64,000 nucleotides of DNA from Photobacterium pectinilyticum (GCF_024357955.1 NZ_JANEYT010000025.1:1-64000); one strand, 5' to 3'; shown: positions 9,577-17,935, numbered from the stretch's first letter. Numbers and translations are program-made. The notes: a model not told the origin generated them from the letters alone.

Positions 9577-9660
9577 TTAGGCTGCTGCTCTACCTACTAC
9601 AAGTGAAAACAAAAAGATAGATATTACAGCTGCAAGTAATTTAAGCTCGCGTTTTTTCAT
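9577..9660 (-). CDS. 27-aa single-span membrane peptide overlapping the antiporter
   Basis: The ATG lies inside the last codons of the antiporter gene, in another frame, with AAAGGAGG 6 nt upstream, an almost ideal Shine-Dalgarno. The product begins MKKRELKLLAAVISIFLF and ends VVGRAAA: a positively charged N-terminus followed by one hydrophobic helix, the typical form of a small inner-membrane protein. The stop is followed by the operon terminator, so the operon is antiporter plus this peptide. It could be an accessory subunit or regulator of the antiporter. The family is unknown to me. The ribosome site and position make a real gene likely. Confidence 0.65.
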   Translation of the reverse strand: MKKRELKLLAAVISIFLFSLVVGRAAA

Positions 9661-10807
9661 ATGCGCCTCCTTTAACTGGGCCTAGAATCAAACTACGTAC
9701 CATCATGATGAAGAAGCCTGTCAGCACTAAGTTCAATGCCAACGACAGCATACTGATCGTCACAATAGGTCCACCAAATCCATATCCGATACTGATCATC
9801 AATACACCAGCACCGACTTCACCACGCGGCCACATACCAATAGATAGTGCCAATCGCTCTTTTAATGTTGCTTCTTTTCGATAGCAAAACAGCGGGAACA
9901 TTTTGCCGATATTCGACACAATAGAAATCATAATGACGTGAAAAGCAATTTCACTCATTTCCATTGCTGGCATCGAAGTTGTAATACTTGAGTTATCTGC
10001 TGGCGTCACAGCACCGAAAATTTGGGGTAAGCTCAAACCGACCAACACCATAAAAAGACAAGCTACGGCTGTTGACAGTTTTACATCTTTTGCTGATTCA
10101 TGCTGAGATTTCATCATACAGCCCAACACAAAGGCTGGTAGCAATACCTCAAAATGAATATCAGTTGAGATGTAGAATATCTCGCAGAGGCCAGCGATCA
10201 ACACTGAATAGCCAACAATTACGCCTGCAGAAGAGGGAATGTTCCACTTATGTAGATACTTGTAGCCTATAATGAGCAGCGCAAGCATTAGAAGCAAAGT
10301 TAAGCCTAGTGCAGGACGCCAGCCGACAACCAAAATGGTCAATGGAACCATCAGCAACACTGTATCAAGGTCATCAAAAATGGCTAATACACGCGCCTTC
10401 TTGAACATCCACGTTGCACCAAGCCCAGCAGCTGCAAGCATTGCAAATAGAACACCTGCGGATGTAGGCGCTGCAAAGCGACCAATCACAAGGGTTTCTT
10501 TCCATGCACCGGCATTGAACCATAAGTCACTTGGCATCAACACAAAAATAAAATACAGCACAACCGCGATCCAAGGGAATGTTGCCGTGGTCATCGCGAC
10601 TATGTAATCCCAGCTGTACTGCTTCAGGTTGTTTTTATCTATCTCAAACTCACGCCCTACATTAATCATGATGTAAGCCAATGCCGACATCGTTACAACC
10701 ATCAGTATAGGTTGCAAGGCGCTATAGCCATCGATGTACAGGGGTAGTAATTGTGATAGGAACAAGCCAACCAAAAGTAAAATTGAATAGAGTATGACTT
10801 TTTTCAC
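9641..10807 (-). CDS. CPA-type cation:proton antiporter
   Basis: A 388-aa membrane protein with a GTG start preceded by AAGGTG, 5 nt away. It has about 11-12 predicted transmembrane helices, and the pattern FAAPTSAGVLFAMLAAAG followed by ARVLAIFDDLDTVLLMVP, in which acidic Asp residues lie in a membrane-adjacent segment as in CPA2 (Kef/NapA-like) exchangers. Predicted role: Na+ or K+ / H+ exchange at the inner membrane for pH and salt homeostasis. There is no cytosolic RCK/TrkA-N domain, so it is a short, NapA-like form. Its last codons overlap a small membrane peptide gene. Confidence 0.8.
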   Translation of the reverse strand: MKKVILYSILLLVGLFLSQLLPLYIDGYSALQPILMVVTMSALAYIMINVGREFEIDKNNLKQYSWDYIVAMTTATFPWIAVVLYFIFVLMPSDLWFNAGAWKETLVIGRFAAPTSAGVLFAMLAAAGLGATWMFKKARVLAIFDDLDTVLLMVPLTILVVGWRPALGLTLLLMLALLIIGYKYLHKWNIPSSAGVIVGYSVLIAGLCEIFYISTDIHFEVLLPAFVLGCMMKSQHESAKDVKLSTAVACLFMVLVGLSLPQIFGAVTPADNSSITTSMPAMEMSEIAFHVIMISIVSNIGKMFPLFCYRKEATLKERLALSIGMWPRGEVGAGVLMISIGYGFGGPIVTISMLSLALNLVLTGFFIMMVRSLILGPVKGGAYEKTRA

Positions 10808-11257
10808 ATTGACACCTTATTAAGAGTAACCTTCATTCTACAAACGTCTTTTATATTTTTATTCTTGAGTATGAATATATTGATTAAACTTATTTCAGTG
10901 TTTTATTTAACGTGTATAAAAGTATTTTTCTGTAATGAAAACATGGCAAGCATTTATAACATCAACAAAGCTTAAGCGGTTGTTTCTGCTGTTTACATTA
11001 TGAAATATATTAAAAGGAGATAAATTAATTTATTAGCGAAGATGAGAAAAAATGAGGTGTTTTTTGTAAGTGCGAATAATAACCTTAACTCGGGTTTTTC
11101 TTCAAGTCTTTTCTGTCTAACCGATGTGAAATAATATTTCATCATCAACTGAAGCAACTTTTTACACTTCCAGCCAGAAATATACAACCTTTGCTGATTA
11201 AATTCAAAAAACACACTCTACAGCACAAGGCAGGAACGCCATAACAATACTGTACAT
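10808..11257. other. AT-rich intergenic region
   Basis: About 450 bp of AT-rich sequence upstream of the antiporter and downstream of the GyrI-like gene. A possible 73-codon minus-strand reading frame (10993-11214) has no ribosome site or recognisable pattern and is not called. It contains the antiporter promoter region; nothing else was recognised. Confidence 0.5.
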
Positions 11258-11707
11258 TCAGCCTTTCACCGCTACGTAAAAACCGACGTCTGCAACATGT
11301 GTTTCAATATCATAACTATGATACAGTTCGAAACATGGCCGCTCATCAACCTCCAAACCTGCGATTTTCACCTGATCCAATAGCTTTTTCCAATACCTGG
11401 GGTATTCTGACTTACTTCTAACTATTTCACGAAACATACAATATCTTCCCGCCGATAAAACCTGTATACCTACATTACCACTCGCAGTCGTACCAGCAGG
11501 AACCGTAAGACAAATATCAGTCCGGCATTTTGACAATTCAGTTGTTTCAGGATCATCGTGATAGATAAACAAGCACTGCCCACCTTGTAAATGGTTCTCT
11601 CCTGCCCAACGGTATAAAAGCTCAACAGCGGGCTCATAGTTTTCGCCATAGGGCCCAGTGACCCTGAGATACGCTAAATGGGTTTCGGCAATTTGTTCAC
11701 TTTTCAT
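11258..11707 (-). CDS. GyrI/SbmC-like effector-binding domain protein
   Basis: A 149-aa protein; the ATG at 11707 was chosen over an upstream in-frame start that lacks a ribosome site. It matches the stand-alone GyrI-like (SbmC, Rob C-terminal) small-molecule binding fold: an N-terminal strand THLAYLRVTGPYGENYEPA, a central KCRTDICLTVP and the C-terminal FELYHSYD followed by VGFYVAV. E. coli SbmC/GyrI counters gyrase-targeting toxins; other members bind drugs or act as Cys hydrolases. The exact ligand is unknown. It is divergent from the small gene at 11784. Confidence 0.75.
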   Translation of the reverse strand: MKSEQIAETHLAYLRVTGPYGENYEPAVELLYRWAGENHLQGGQCLFIYHDDPETTELSKCRTDICLTVPAGTTASGNVGIQVLSAGRYCMFREIVRSKSEYPRYWKKLLDQVKIAGLEVDERPCFELYHSYDIETHVADVGFYVAVKG

Positions 11708-11783
11708 CTCATTACCTACACAACGAACTAGTATTAACAATGTAATTTCATTAAACCACACTGGTTCTCAATAAGGTTAGCCT

Positions 11784-11960
11784 ATGTTTGAATGGCTCAA
11801 GAATATCTTTAACCCTACCCAGCCCAACCAGGACAATATCGTTGATCAACAGATGCCTGATGAGGAAACTGAAGAGCTTGATCGGTACGCCAAAGGTAGC
11901 CCTGGTGACGATTCTCCGTCTGACGGTAGCCATGATGGCGATGGTGACGGAGGGGATTAG
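11784..11960 (+). CDS. Small acidic hypothetical protein (58 aa)
   Basis: Start ATG with AAGG 7 nt upstream. The product begins MFEWLKNIFNPTQPNQDN, a short amphipathic helix, and ends in a disordered, highly acidic Gly/Asp/Ser tail (SPGDDSPSDGSHDGDGDGGD). No family recognised. The amphipathic start could bind a membrane. A 16-bp perfect palindrome follows its stop, before the Hsp20 gene. Confidence 0.6.
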   Translation: MFEWLKNIFNPTQPNQDNIVDQQMPDEETEELDRYAKGSPGDDSPSDGSHDGDGDGGD

Positions 11961-11969
11961 TCCTCTGTA

Positions 11970-11985
11970 GTTGATATATATCAAC
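11970..11985. promoter_or_regulatory. Perfect 16-bp palindrome upstream of hsp20
   Basis: GTTGATATATATCAAC is an exact palindrome, 80 bp before the Hsp20 start codon. It could be an operator; no regulator could be assigned. No clear sigma-32 promoter was recognised nearby. Confidence 0.35.
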
Positions 11986-12065
11986 CCCAAGTGACATACC
12001 CCACCACGCTCAACTGCCTCTAACTACACTATTAAAGATAGTTAGACAATCAGTCGGAGGCAGTT

Positions 12066-12488
12066 ATGAGCTTGGTACCTCGAGATTCATGGTTCGACTT
12101 CTCACATATGTTTGATCACAACTTCCCTACTTTGAGGCATAGACACGATGCCGATGTCTACTCACCGCGAATCAACATCGTAGAACAAGAGAAGAGCTTT
12201 GAAATTACCGCTGACTTACCGGGAGTCAATAAAAGTGATATCTCTGTACAGTTATCCAATGGATCGCTGACTATTGAAGCGGTGACCAAAAAAGACGACC
12301 AAGAAGAGAAAGATGGCAAAGTCATTCGCAAGGAGCGCTATGAAGGAAGATTAATGCGCAGCTTCTATCTAGGCCATAATATCCAGCAGGAAGACGTACA
12401 AGCGCGCTTTAGTGATGGTGTCCTCACGGTTATAGTTCCCAAAATAGAAGGCGCGTCACCCGATAGCACTAATATTGAAATCAATTAA
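12066..12488 (+). CDS. Hsp20-family small heat-shock protein
   Basis: A 140-aa alpha-crystallin-type chaperone with GGAGG 6 nt upstream of the start. The crystallin domain covers residues about 35-130: INIVEQEKSFEITADLPGVNKSDISV, RKERYEGRLMRSFYLG, and FSDGVLTVIVPK, the conserved A-x-x-x-n-GVL motif. It holds unfolding proteins for DnaK/ClpB. The C-terminal IxI-like motif (NIEIN) is present. It is monocistronic, followed by a textbook terminator. Confidence 0.9.
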   Translation: MSLVPRDSWFDFSHMFDHNFPTLRHRHDADVYSPRINIVEQEKSFEITADLPGVNKSDISVQLSNGSLTIEAVTKKDDQEEKDGKVIRKERYEGRLMRSFYLGHNIQQEDVQARFSDGVLTVIVPKIEGASPDSTNIEIN

Positions 12489-12510
12489 TCGTGCTCTTCG
12501 AGAACCAAAC

Positions 12511-12540
12511 AAGAGGCTAGTTTGCTAGCCTCTTTTTTTC
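12511..12540 (+). terminator. Intrinsic terminator of hsp20
   Basis: Ten-bp stem AAGAGGCTAG / CTAGCCTCTT with loop TTTG followed by a run of T residues (12533-12539). Confidence 0.9.
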
Positions 12541-12617
12541 TTAACACAATTTGGAATGAAACATCTCTCTCTAAGCCTTATAATGCACTTTCCTTTAGCA
12601 ACTCTGTTCTTTACCTC

Positions 12618-13040
12618 ATGGCCAAATCAAAACCTGTTGTCAGTATCGAGACGTATGGTATCCATACGACCTGGGATGCCGAATCCAAGCACTTGCCTAA
12701 AATCAAGACCTTTACCACCGATGTGCCTGCAGAAATAGACATCGAGTTCGGCTTTACTGTCAATATTAAGAAAGCCCGTGGTGAGAAGATCCGCTATTGT
12801 ATTTACCACCCAGGTATTACTGATGAGGACGGTGATGAATTGGAACCGTTCGATGGTGAATTACATGTTAGAACCAATGACTGGGATTTTTACCTAGGTG
12901 ATACTATTTGGGCCCCGATCGCGAATAAAATCGGTAAATGGCGCATGACAATCGAACTTGGCAGTAAGGTAGTGGCTGAGAAGACGTTTAACCTTTACGC
13001 CAAAGACGAAGCTGACTTTTGGAAGAAACGTGGATACTGA
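12618..13040 (+). CDS. DUF3859-family protein
   Basis: A 140-aa protein. The ATG at 12618 (MAKSKPVVSIETYGI) was chosen because an upstream in-frame start would lie inside the Hsp20 terminator. The sequence VSIETYGIHTTWDAESK, then PAEIDIEFGFTVNIKKARG, IRYCIYHPGI and WDFYLGDTIWAP matches my memory of DUF3859, a beta-rich domain of unknown function in marine gammaproteobacteria. No signal peptide. The next gene is a DEDDh exonuclease 51 bp downstream on the same strand, possibly co-transcribed. Confidence 0.75.
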   Translation: MAKSKPVVSIETYGIHTTWDAESKHLPKIKTFTTDVPAEIDIEFGFTVNIKKARGEKIRYCIYHPGITDEDGDELEPFDGELHVRTNDWDFYLGDTIWAPIANKIGKWRMTIELGSKVVAEKTFNLYAKDEADFWKKRGY

Positions 13041-13091
13041 TATCCAAGTAAAAGCAGTACACGTAACACACACTAATTTCTTAGGTTTCTA

Positions 13092-13718
13092 ATGTATACA
13101 CAACACTCAGCAGATACTGTTATCGTACTCGACTTTGAGACAACTGGCCTTTCGCCAAATATGGGCGACCGCGCCATCGAAATTGGTGCAGTAAAGATTC
13201 AAAATGGCATCGTGATCGACCAGTTCCAGCAACTGATGAATCCAGGCTTTCGTGTCAGCAGTTTTATCGAAGGCTACACCGGCATCACCAACGAAATGTT
13301 AGAGTCAGCGCCAAGCTGTAATGCAGTCATGGACGAATTTGCTGATTTTATTCAAGGGTATAATCTTATTGCACACAACGCCTCTTTCGACCAGCGATTC
13401 CTTGATGCAGAGCTTGAGATGCTAAACCGCCAGTACAGCGGTAGTTTTGTCTGCTCAATGCTATTGGCGCGACGCATTTATCAAGATATACCAAACCATA
13501 AGCTCGGCACTTTAGTTAACGAACTTAACATTGAAAACGATGGTACATTCCACCGAGCTTTGGCTGATGCTGAAATGACGGCAAGACTCTGGCAACGTTT
13601 AGTCAGTGAAGTAAAAACACAGACTAACCTACAAAAAGTGTCGTTTGATACAATGCGAAAATTGAGTAAAACCAGCAAAGCAGCGATTCCGGCATTATTT
13701 AAAAAGATTGCAGCCTAA
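13092..13718 (+). CDS. DnaQ-like 3'-5' exonuclease (DEDDh)
   Basis: A 208-aa nuclease with all DEDDh motifs: ExoI DFETTG (residues 14-19), Exo[15 protein letters not shown] (about 96-108) and Exo[14 protein letters not shown] (about 154-164), with His five residues before the last Asp. This resembles the proofreading subunit of DNA polymerase III and PolC-type exonucleases; it lacks a polymerase partner here and is shorter than DnaQ. Likely role: DNA or RNA end trimming or repair. Confidence 0.9.
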   Translation: MYTQHSADTVIVLDFETTGLSPNMGDRAIEIGAVKIQNGIVIDQFQQLMNPGFRVSSFIEGYTGITNEMLESAPSCNAVMDEFADFIQGYNLIAHNASFDQRFLDAELEMLNRQYSGSFVCSMLLARRIYQDIPNHKLGTLVNELNIENDGTFHRALADAEMTARLWQRLVSEVKTQTNLQKVSFDTMRKLSKTSKAAIPALFKKIAA

Positions 13719-13748
13719 CTCACATAGATAGCTACCACCCTGCTTTAT

Positions 13749-13790
13749 TGGATACCCAAGTATTATTATCTGGGTATCCATTCTGTTTTT
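13749..13790 (+). terminator. Terminator between exonuclease and convergent esterase
   Basis: Ten-bp stem TGGATACCCA / TGGGTATCCA with a 12-nt loop and a T-rich tail (TTCTGTTTTT). Confidence 0.75.
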
Positions 13791-13801
13791 AAAACAGCTA
13801 A

Positions 13802-14464
13802 TTACAGCAATTTAGCCTGCAGCCATTTTGATATATCCTTGATTTGTGGATAACAAACCTGATGCTCCATGGGATATTCACGCCAATTAGGCATAAAGCC
13901 TTTCTGTTTCAAAGCCTCAACAGCCTCTTTACCCATAGCAGGTAAGACAACAGGATCATAACTGCCATGCATGACTTCAATGTCGAGTTGCTTATTGGCG
14001 GTGCTAACTTCAATATCATCCGCTGTCGGAAAATAAGTGGATAACGCTAATAACCCAGCCAACGGTTCAGGGTAAGTCAATGCAACGTGATAAGCCACAG
14101 CTCCCCCCTGTGAAAAGCCTGCCAAAATTATCCGGTCGCTCCTTATTCCACTAGCAATTTCATGATCCACTAGTTTGGAAATGGCTTGAGCAGAATCCAG
14201 CAGTTGCTCAGTATTCAATTTGCGCCCAGCGCCCATCTCAAGGATGTCGTACCAAGCAGGCATCACCATGCCGCCATTAATCGTGACAGGAATTGATGGC
14301 GAATGAGGAAAGATAAAACGAATAGCCACTTCCGGCGGTAGGTTTAGTTCGGGAAGAATCGCTTCAAAGTCATGGCCATTAGCACCAAGGCCATGAAGCC
14401 AAATAACGGAAGCGCTTGGTGTTTCTGTGGGTTCGACAATTACGGAAGATAAATGTTGTGTCAT
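13802..14464 (-). CDS. Alpha/beta-hydrolase carboxylesterase (YpfH/phospholipase type)
   Basis: A 220-aa serine hydrolase from the ATG at 14464; an in-frame TTG 6 codons upstream is an alternative. Motifs in order: oxyanion-loop VIWLHGLGANGHDF, nucleophile GFSQGGAVAYH, Asp in MHGSYDPVV and His in MEHQVCYPQI: the full triad of the carboxylesterase/acyl-protein thioesterase group. It is cytoplasmic (no signal peptide). The natural substrate is unknown, probably short-chain esters or thioesters. Confidence 0.9.
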   Translation of the reverse strand: MTQHLSSVIVEPTETPSASVIWLHGLGANGHDFEAILPELNLPPEVAIRFIFPHSPSIPVTINGGMVMPAWYDILEMGAGRKLNTEQLLDSAQAISKLVDHEIASGIRSDRIILAGFSQGGAVAYHVALTYPEPLAGLLALSTYFPTADDIEVSTANKQLDIEVMHGSYDPVVLPAMGKEAVEALKQKGFMPNWREYPMEHQVCYPQIKDISKWLQAKLL

Positions 14465-14508
14465 TGAGTCTGCATCCTGCAATGAAGTGAATTCATGAGT
14501 TTATAGTA

Positions 14509-14542
14509 AAGCCACTTAAGCAGCTATTCACTTAAATGGCTT
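14509..14542. terminator. Imperfect hairpin below the glycine-zipper gene
   Basis: Stem AAGCCACTTAAG / CTTAAATGGCTT with one mismatch and a 10-nt loop, between the lipoprotein gene and the esterase gene. No clear T-run, so termination is tentative. Confidence 0.4.
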
Positions 14543-14558
14543 ATTTCAGGGGGTCTGT

Positions 14559-15032
14559 TTATTCAGGAACGACGCGTGCCGTACGGCCATCAACATTCAC
14601 TCGCACCCGCTGCCCGACAGTGAACATCATGTTTGGGTTAGCTTCTTGAACAATCGCGATAGTCTCACCGGTATCATCCATTTTGATGGTCAGGTTCACA
14701 CCATTTCTCTTTGTCACCCCCTCTGCGGCTTTACTACCCGCATAACCACCTAAGACACCACCACCAATGGCTGCAATATCAGAACCAGAACCACCCCCTA
14801 TCTTTGAACCAAGAATCCCCCCCACTGCCGCACCGGCGATGGCCCCAACCGCTTGACCTTCCCCTTCAATAGTCACAGGCTCCGTTCTTACGATCACGCC
14901 AGTTCGAACCTGCTGGATTGTTCGCGTGTCAGCTACGCCATAGGAATCGCCATACGGATTGCTTGAACACCCCGCCATCCCTAATCCCAATAAACCGACC
15001 AACAATACAAGCGGATAAAACAATTTTTTCAT
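14559..15032 (-). CDS. SlyB-like glycine-zipper 2TM lipoprotein
   Basis: A 157-aa outer-membrane lipoprotein: signal peptide with lipobox GMAGC (Cys21). A glycine-zipper region with two short hydrophobic spans follows (AVGAIAGAAVGGILGSKIGG and AIGGGVLGGYAGSKAAEGV, about residues 61-108). The C-terminal beta domain ends in FTVGQRVRVNVDGRTARVVPE. SlyB-family proteins support outer-membrane integrity under PhoPQ-type stress. AAGGTG lies 6 nt upstream of the ATG. It is monocistronic. Confidence 0.85.
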   Translation of the reverse strand: MKKLFYPLVLLVGLLGLGMAGCSSNPYGDSYGVADTRTIQQVRTGVIVRTEPVTIEGEGQAVGAIAGAAVGGILGSKIGGGSGSDIAAIGGGVLGGYAGSKAAEGVTKRNGVNLTIKMDDTGETIAIVQEANPNMMFTVGQRVRVNVDGRTARVVPE

Positions 15033-15265
15033 GCTGACACCTTATGTCTCGTAGGAACCTGACTTAAGTATAGCGGCAACACTTTATACCCAAACGACTT
15101 CAAGACACATGAGTTTAATGAGCAGTAAAATGGATAAATATCCAGCAGCCAACTGTGTTTAAATCCTTGCGCTATCAAAAATCATTGCATTTTTTCACTA
15201 ACACTATAATTTACCAGCACTCAGAGATTATAAAGCTATCAACCGCTTTAGCTTAGACACAGGCA

Positions 15266-15730
15266 ATGAAAACGACCCTTTCACTCTCCAAGTTCATTAC
15301 GTTGCTCTTCGGGCTATCGCTTGTCTCTCTCTCAACCTACATCAGCTTTCTTTTCCAACCCGGCCTAGAACACAGTCGCTATCACTTAGCGCTTGCAGTC
15401 GAGTCATCAGAGCAAAGATCGGGCGATGAAGAGGAATGGTATTTCTCGTCGCTCCATAAACATGAACCCATTGGCTGGATAACCCTCAGTTCTCCACCTT
15501 CTTCGCAGCGGCACTTAGAGCTCCAACAACGTGCACAGTCTGTCGAATATGCGGTTCAAACTTCGCATCGTCGTCAACTTGTCAGGCAGTGGGTCATGGT
15601 TGCGATGACAGCCACCGCCTTGCCGCTGTCCGCCTATATGGTGTTGAAAGTCAACCACCGCCTAGGAGGCTGGAAAGAAGCCAATATTCAATACCGAACC
15701 ATCGTTGAGCATCAACGATTCAAGCCTTAA
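15266..15730 (+). CDS. Hypothetical two-span membrane protein
   Basis: A 154-aa protein with an N-terminal hydrophobic segment (about residues 9-30, ITLLFGLSLVSLSTYISFLF) and a second one near the C-terminus (about 110-128, QWVMVAMTATALPLSAYMVL); the loop between is probably periplasmic, charged and helical. Its second half resembles the membrane-proximal layout of a truncated sensor protein, but no catalytic domain is present. No family recognised. A RodA paralogue follows 82 bp downstream on the same strand. Confidence 0.65.
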   Translation: MKTTLSLSKFITLLFGLSLVSLSTYISFLFQPGLEHSRYHLALAVESSEQRSGDEEEWYFSSLHKHEPIGWITLSSPPSSQRHLELQQRAQSVEYAVQTSHRRQLVRQWVMVAMTATALPLSAYMVLKVNHRLGGWKEANIQYRTIVEHQRFKP

Positions 15731-15812
15731 CGACATCTGACTATAAATACAACCGCTACGCGCATCTGCTTATGCAATGCGCTTATTGTTATTGCTTGCG
15801 AAACATAAGAAT

Positions 15813-16895
15813 ATGCTTAATTACAGACCAAGAATTGATTATCCCTTGTTAATCGCCATCATCTCGCTGATATTACTCGGCTCTCTCACCGTATGGAGTG
15901 CTAGCGGCTTCAGTGAACCAATGCTCGAACGACATCTTACCCGCGCCTTAATCGCATTGGCTTGTTTGGTGGTTATGTCCGCCATTCCACCGATTAAATA
16001 TCAGCATGCCGCACCATACCTGTATGGTTTAGCTGTGATCTTACTACTTGGCGTTATAGTTATGGGCGACAGCACCAACGGCTCTCAACGTTGGCTGGCA
16101 ATTGGCCCTATCCGCTTCCAACCGTCAGAGTTAGTCAAAGTCGCAATACCAATGATGGTTGCTTGGCTATTGGTTGTTGATGCTGGACGACCAGATCTAA
16201 AAAAAATCGGTCTATGCTTGCTGATTACAGGCGTACCGGCTGGACTCATTTTTATTCAGCCTGATCTTGACGGCGCAATCTTTACGATTATCTACGCCCT
16301 ATTTGTCCTCTATTTTGCAGGAATGAGTTGGAAGATCATCGGCTCTTTTCTTGGCGGCATTGCCACTGCCCTTCCTCTGTTATGGTTCTTCGTTATGGAA
16401 GCGTATCAGAAAAAGCGTGTCACCCAATTTCTTGACCCTGAATCGGACCCTCTTGGGGCGGGCTATCAGATCATCCAATCGCTGATAGCGATTGGCTCTG
16501 GAGGTATTAAGGGGAAGGGATGGATGAATGCCACTCAAGGCCACCTCGGCTTTATCCCTGAAAGCCATACTGACTTTATTTTTTCTACCTATGCGGAAGA
16601 ATGGGGATTCCTCGGCACAATGATTTTGTTAGGCTTATACCTGTTTATTACCGGTCGAGTTATCTGGCTGGCTTGTCAATGTGAATCGCCCTTTAACCGA
16701 CTGGTCAGCGGTGCGTTGTCATTGAGCTTCTTCTTGTATGCCTTTATCAATATGGGCATGGTAAGCGGCGTGCTGCCTGTTATGGGTAGCCCTCTGCCCT
16801 TCTTTAGTTATGGCGGCACCGCGATGATCACACAAGGTGTGTGCTTTGGCATTATCATGTCGTTGTGTCTGTATCAGCCTTACAAGAGTAAATAG
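15813..16895 (+). CDS. rodA: RodA-type SEDS peptidoglycan glycosyltransferase, orphan copy
   Basis: A 360-aa polytopic protein of the SEDS family (RodA/FtsW/SpoVE) that polymerises lipid II together with a class B PBP. The ATG at 15813 gives the normal RodA N-terminus (YRPRIDYPLLIAII). Conserved signatures: RFQPSELVKVAIPMMVAW, QPDLDGAIFTI containing the catalytic Asp of the loop, GYQIIQSLIAIGSGG, FIPESHTDFIFSTYAEEWGF, and MGSPLPFFSYGGTAM. It is isolated here, with no PBP2 or rod-complex gene adjacent, so it is probably a second copy rather than the main mrdB of a pbpA-rodA operon. Confidence 0.88.
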   Translation: MLNYRPRIDYPLLIAIISLILLGSLTVWSASGFSEPMLERHLTRALIALACLVVMSAIPPIKYQHAAPYLYGLAVILLLGVIVMGDSTNGSQRWLAIGPIRFQPSELVKVAIPMMVAWLLVVDAGRPDLKKIGLCLLITGVPAGLIFIQPDLDGAIFTIIYALFVLYFAGMSWKIIGSFLGGIATALPLLWFFVMEAYQKKRVTQFLDPESDPLGAGYQIIQSLIAIGSGGIKGKGWMNATQGHLGFIPESHTDFIFSTYAEEWGFLGTMILLGLYLFITGRVIWLACQCESPFNRLVSGALSLSFFLYAFINMGMVSGVLPVMGSPLPFFSYGGTAMITQGVCFGIIMSLCLYQPYKSK

Positions 16896-17196
16896 AGGCT
16901 ATTACTGAGGTTAAAAAGCGCGACCAACATAAATATTTGATCAGTCTTGCTGGTTTAAATCGCTGTTCTCTGCGTTAGATATTTTGTAATTAGAGCGACT
17001 AGTTACTGCTATATCTGCCTTGATAACAACGATTTTTCCAGTGCAAATACTTGATCAACGACTTATCCAGATTGGTATAAGACAAGAAACAGCACTGGAA
17101 AACGATAGATTTGCAGTATACTTTCATAGCATTCATCAAACCCGCCTTTCGTGCACAACACATTGAGCAACATACTGCTCTATTACTCATCGAACA
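16896..17196. other. Intergenic region with long imperfect hairpin
   Basis: About 300 bp without a gene. It holds an 11-bp inverted repeat TTTTCCAGTGC (17034-17044) and GCACTGGAAAA (17092-17102), with a second partly complementary pair (CTTATCC / GGTATAAG) nested inside. It could be a structured RNA or small repeat element ahead of the Crp-like gene. No ribosome site or coding pattern was seen on either strand. Confidence 0.4.
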
Positions 17197-17877
17197 ATGA
17201 TTACTATGCTCGTTACTTCAGAAGATATCTACGACACGAAAACCTTAATTAACTACCTGAATCAGCATCAAGACAAGATAACGGTAAAACCTGCTCGCTT
17301 CGAGAAAGGCCAGATACTTCTCAGCCAAGGGCAGCAAGTCGAGCAGCTACTGTTTATTTTAGAAGGTGAAATCAGCTTAAACCGTCAAACCGTGCACGGC
17401 CGACGCTTCCAATTAGGTACCTATAAGCATAATGGCTTCATTGGCTTAATGGAGCTCTTTTCTGAAAAGCCCTGCTTCTATACTGTTTACGCAAATACTG
17501 AATGTACTGGCTACCACCTTGATACCAAACAGTTTACCCAGCTCATTTATCAAACGCCTGAATTGGCCAAGTTTGTCTTTAAACACATCACATCGAAATG
17601 GTATTTGTCTGTTGAAAAGATGACCCGAAATATCCTTCACACCATCAAATACTGCGTGATTGACGAACTGCTCTCTTTTGATGAACAAAACCCTGGCGAA
17701 AAGCTCTATATCAATAAGACTCTGGAATCAGAACGGATTGGTACCAGCATCCGCGTTTATAACCGCGTTATCAAGCAACTACAAGTTGAAGATGCCATTG
17801 ATGTAGGTAGAAACTTTATTCGAGTCAGAAATCGTTCACTGTTAACAGAGATTTTGGAGAGAGAAATTGATAAGTAG
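17197..17877 (+). CDS. Crp/Fnr-superfamily transcriptional regulator
   Basis: A 226-aa protein with an N-terminal cyclic-nucleotide-binding-type beta roll (residues about 30-120: RFEKGQILLSQGQQVEQLLFILEGEISL), a dimerisation helix, and a C-terminal winged helix (about 150-215: ESERIGTSIRVYNRVIKQL). The roll lacks the cAMP-contacting sequence of Crp and there are no clustered cysteines of Fnr, so the effector is unknown. Similar to YeiL-type regulators of the superfamily. The start is uncertain because no ribosome site is visible. It lies next to the sulfatase gene, which is convergent. Confidence 0.75.
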   Translation: MITMLVTSEDIYDTKTLINYLNQHQDKITVKPARFEKGQILLSQGQQVEQLLFILEGEISLNRQTVHGRRFQLGTYKHNGFIGLMELFSEKPCFYTVYANTECTGYHLDTKQFTQLIYQTPELAKFVFKHITSKWYLSVEKMTRNILHTIKYCVIDELLSFDEQNPGEKLYINKTLESERIGTSIRVYNRVIKQLQVEDAIDVGRNFIRVRNRSLLTEILEREIDK

Positions 17878-17935
17878 CTGGCCTCACTACTTATGTACAG
17901 TACTGACGGCCAGCTAACGAGTAATTGCTAAAGAA

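Noticed and set aside
10993..11214. A 73-codon minus-strand reading frame in the gap upstream of the antiporter
   Set aside because: No ribosome site, no family resemblance and composition typical of AT-rich non-coding DNA.
16999..17190. A 63-codon minus-strand frame in the gap between rodA and the Crp-like gene
   Set aside because: Cys-rich and patternless, overlaps the nested hairpins; more likely non-coding.
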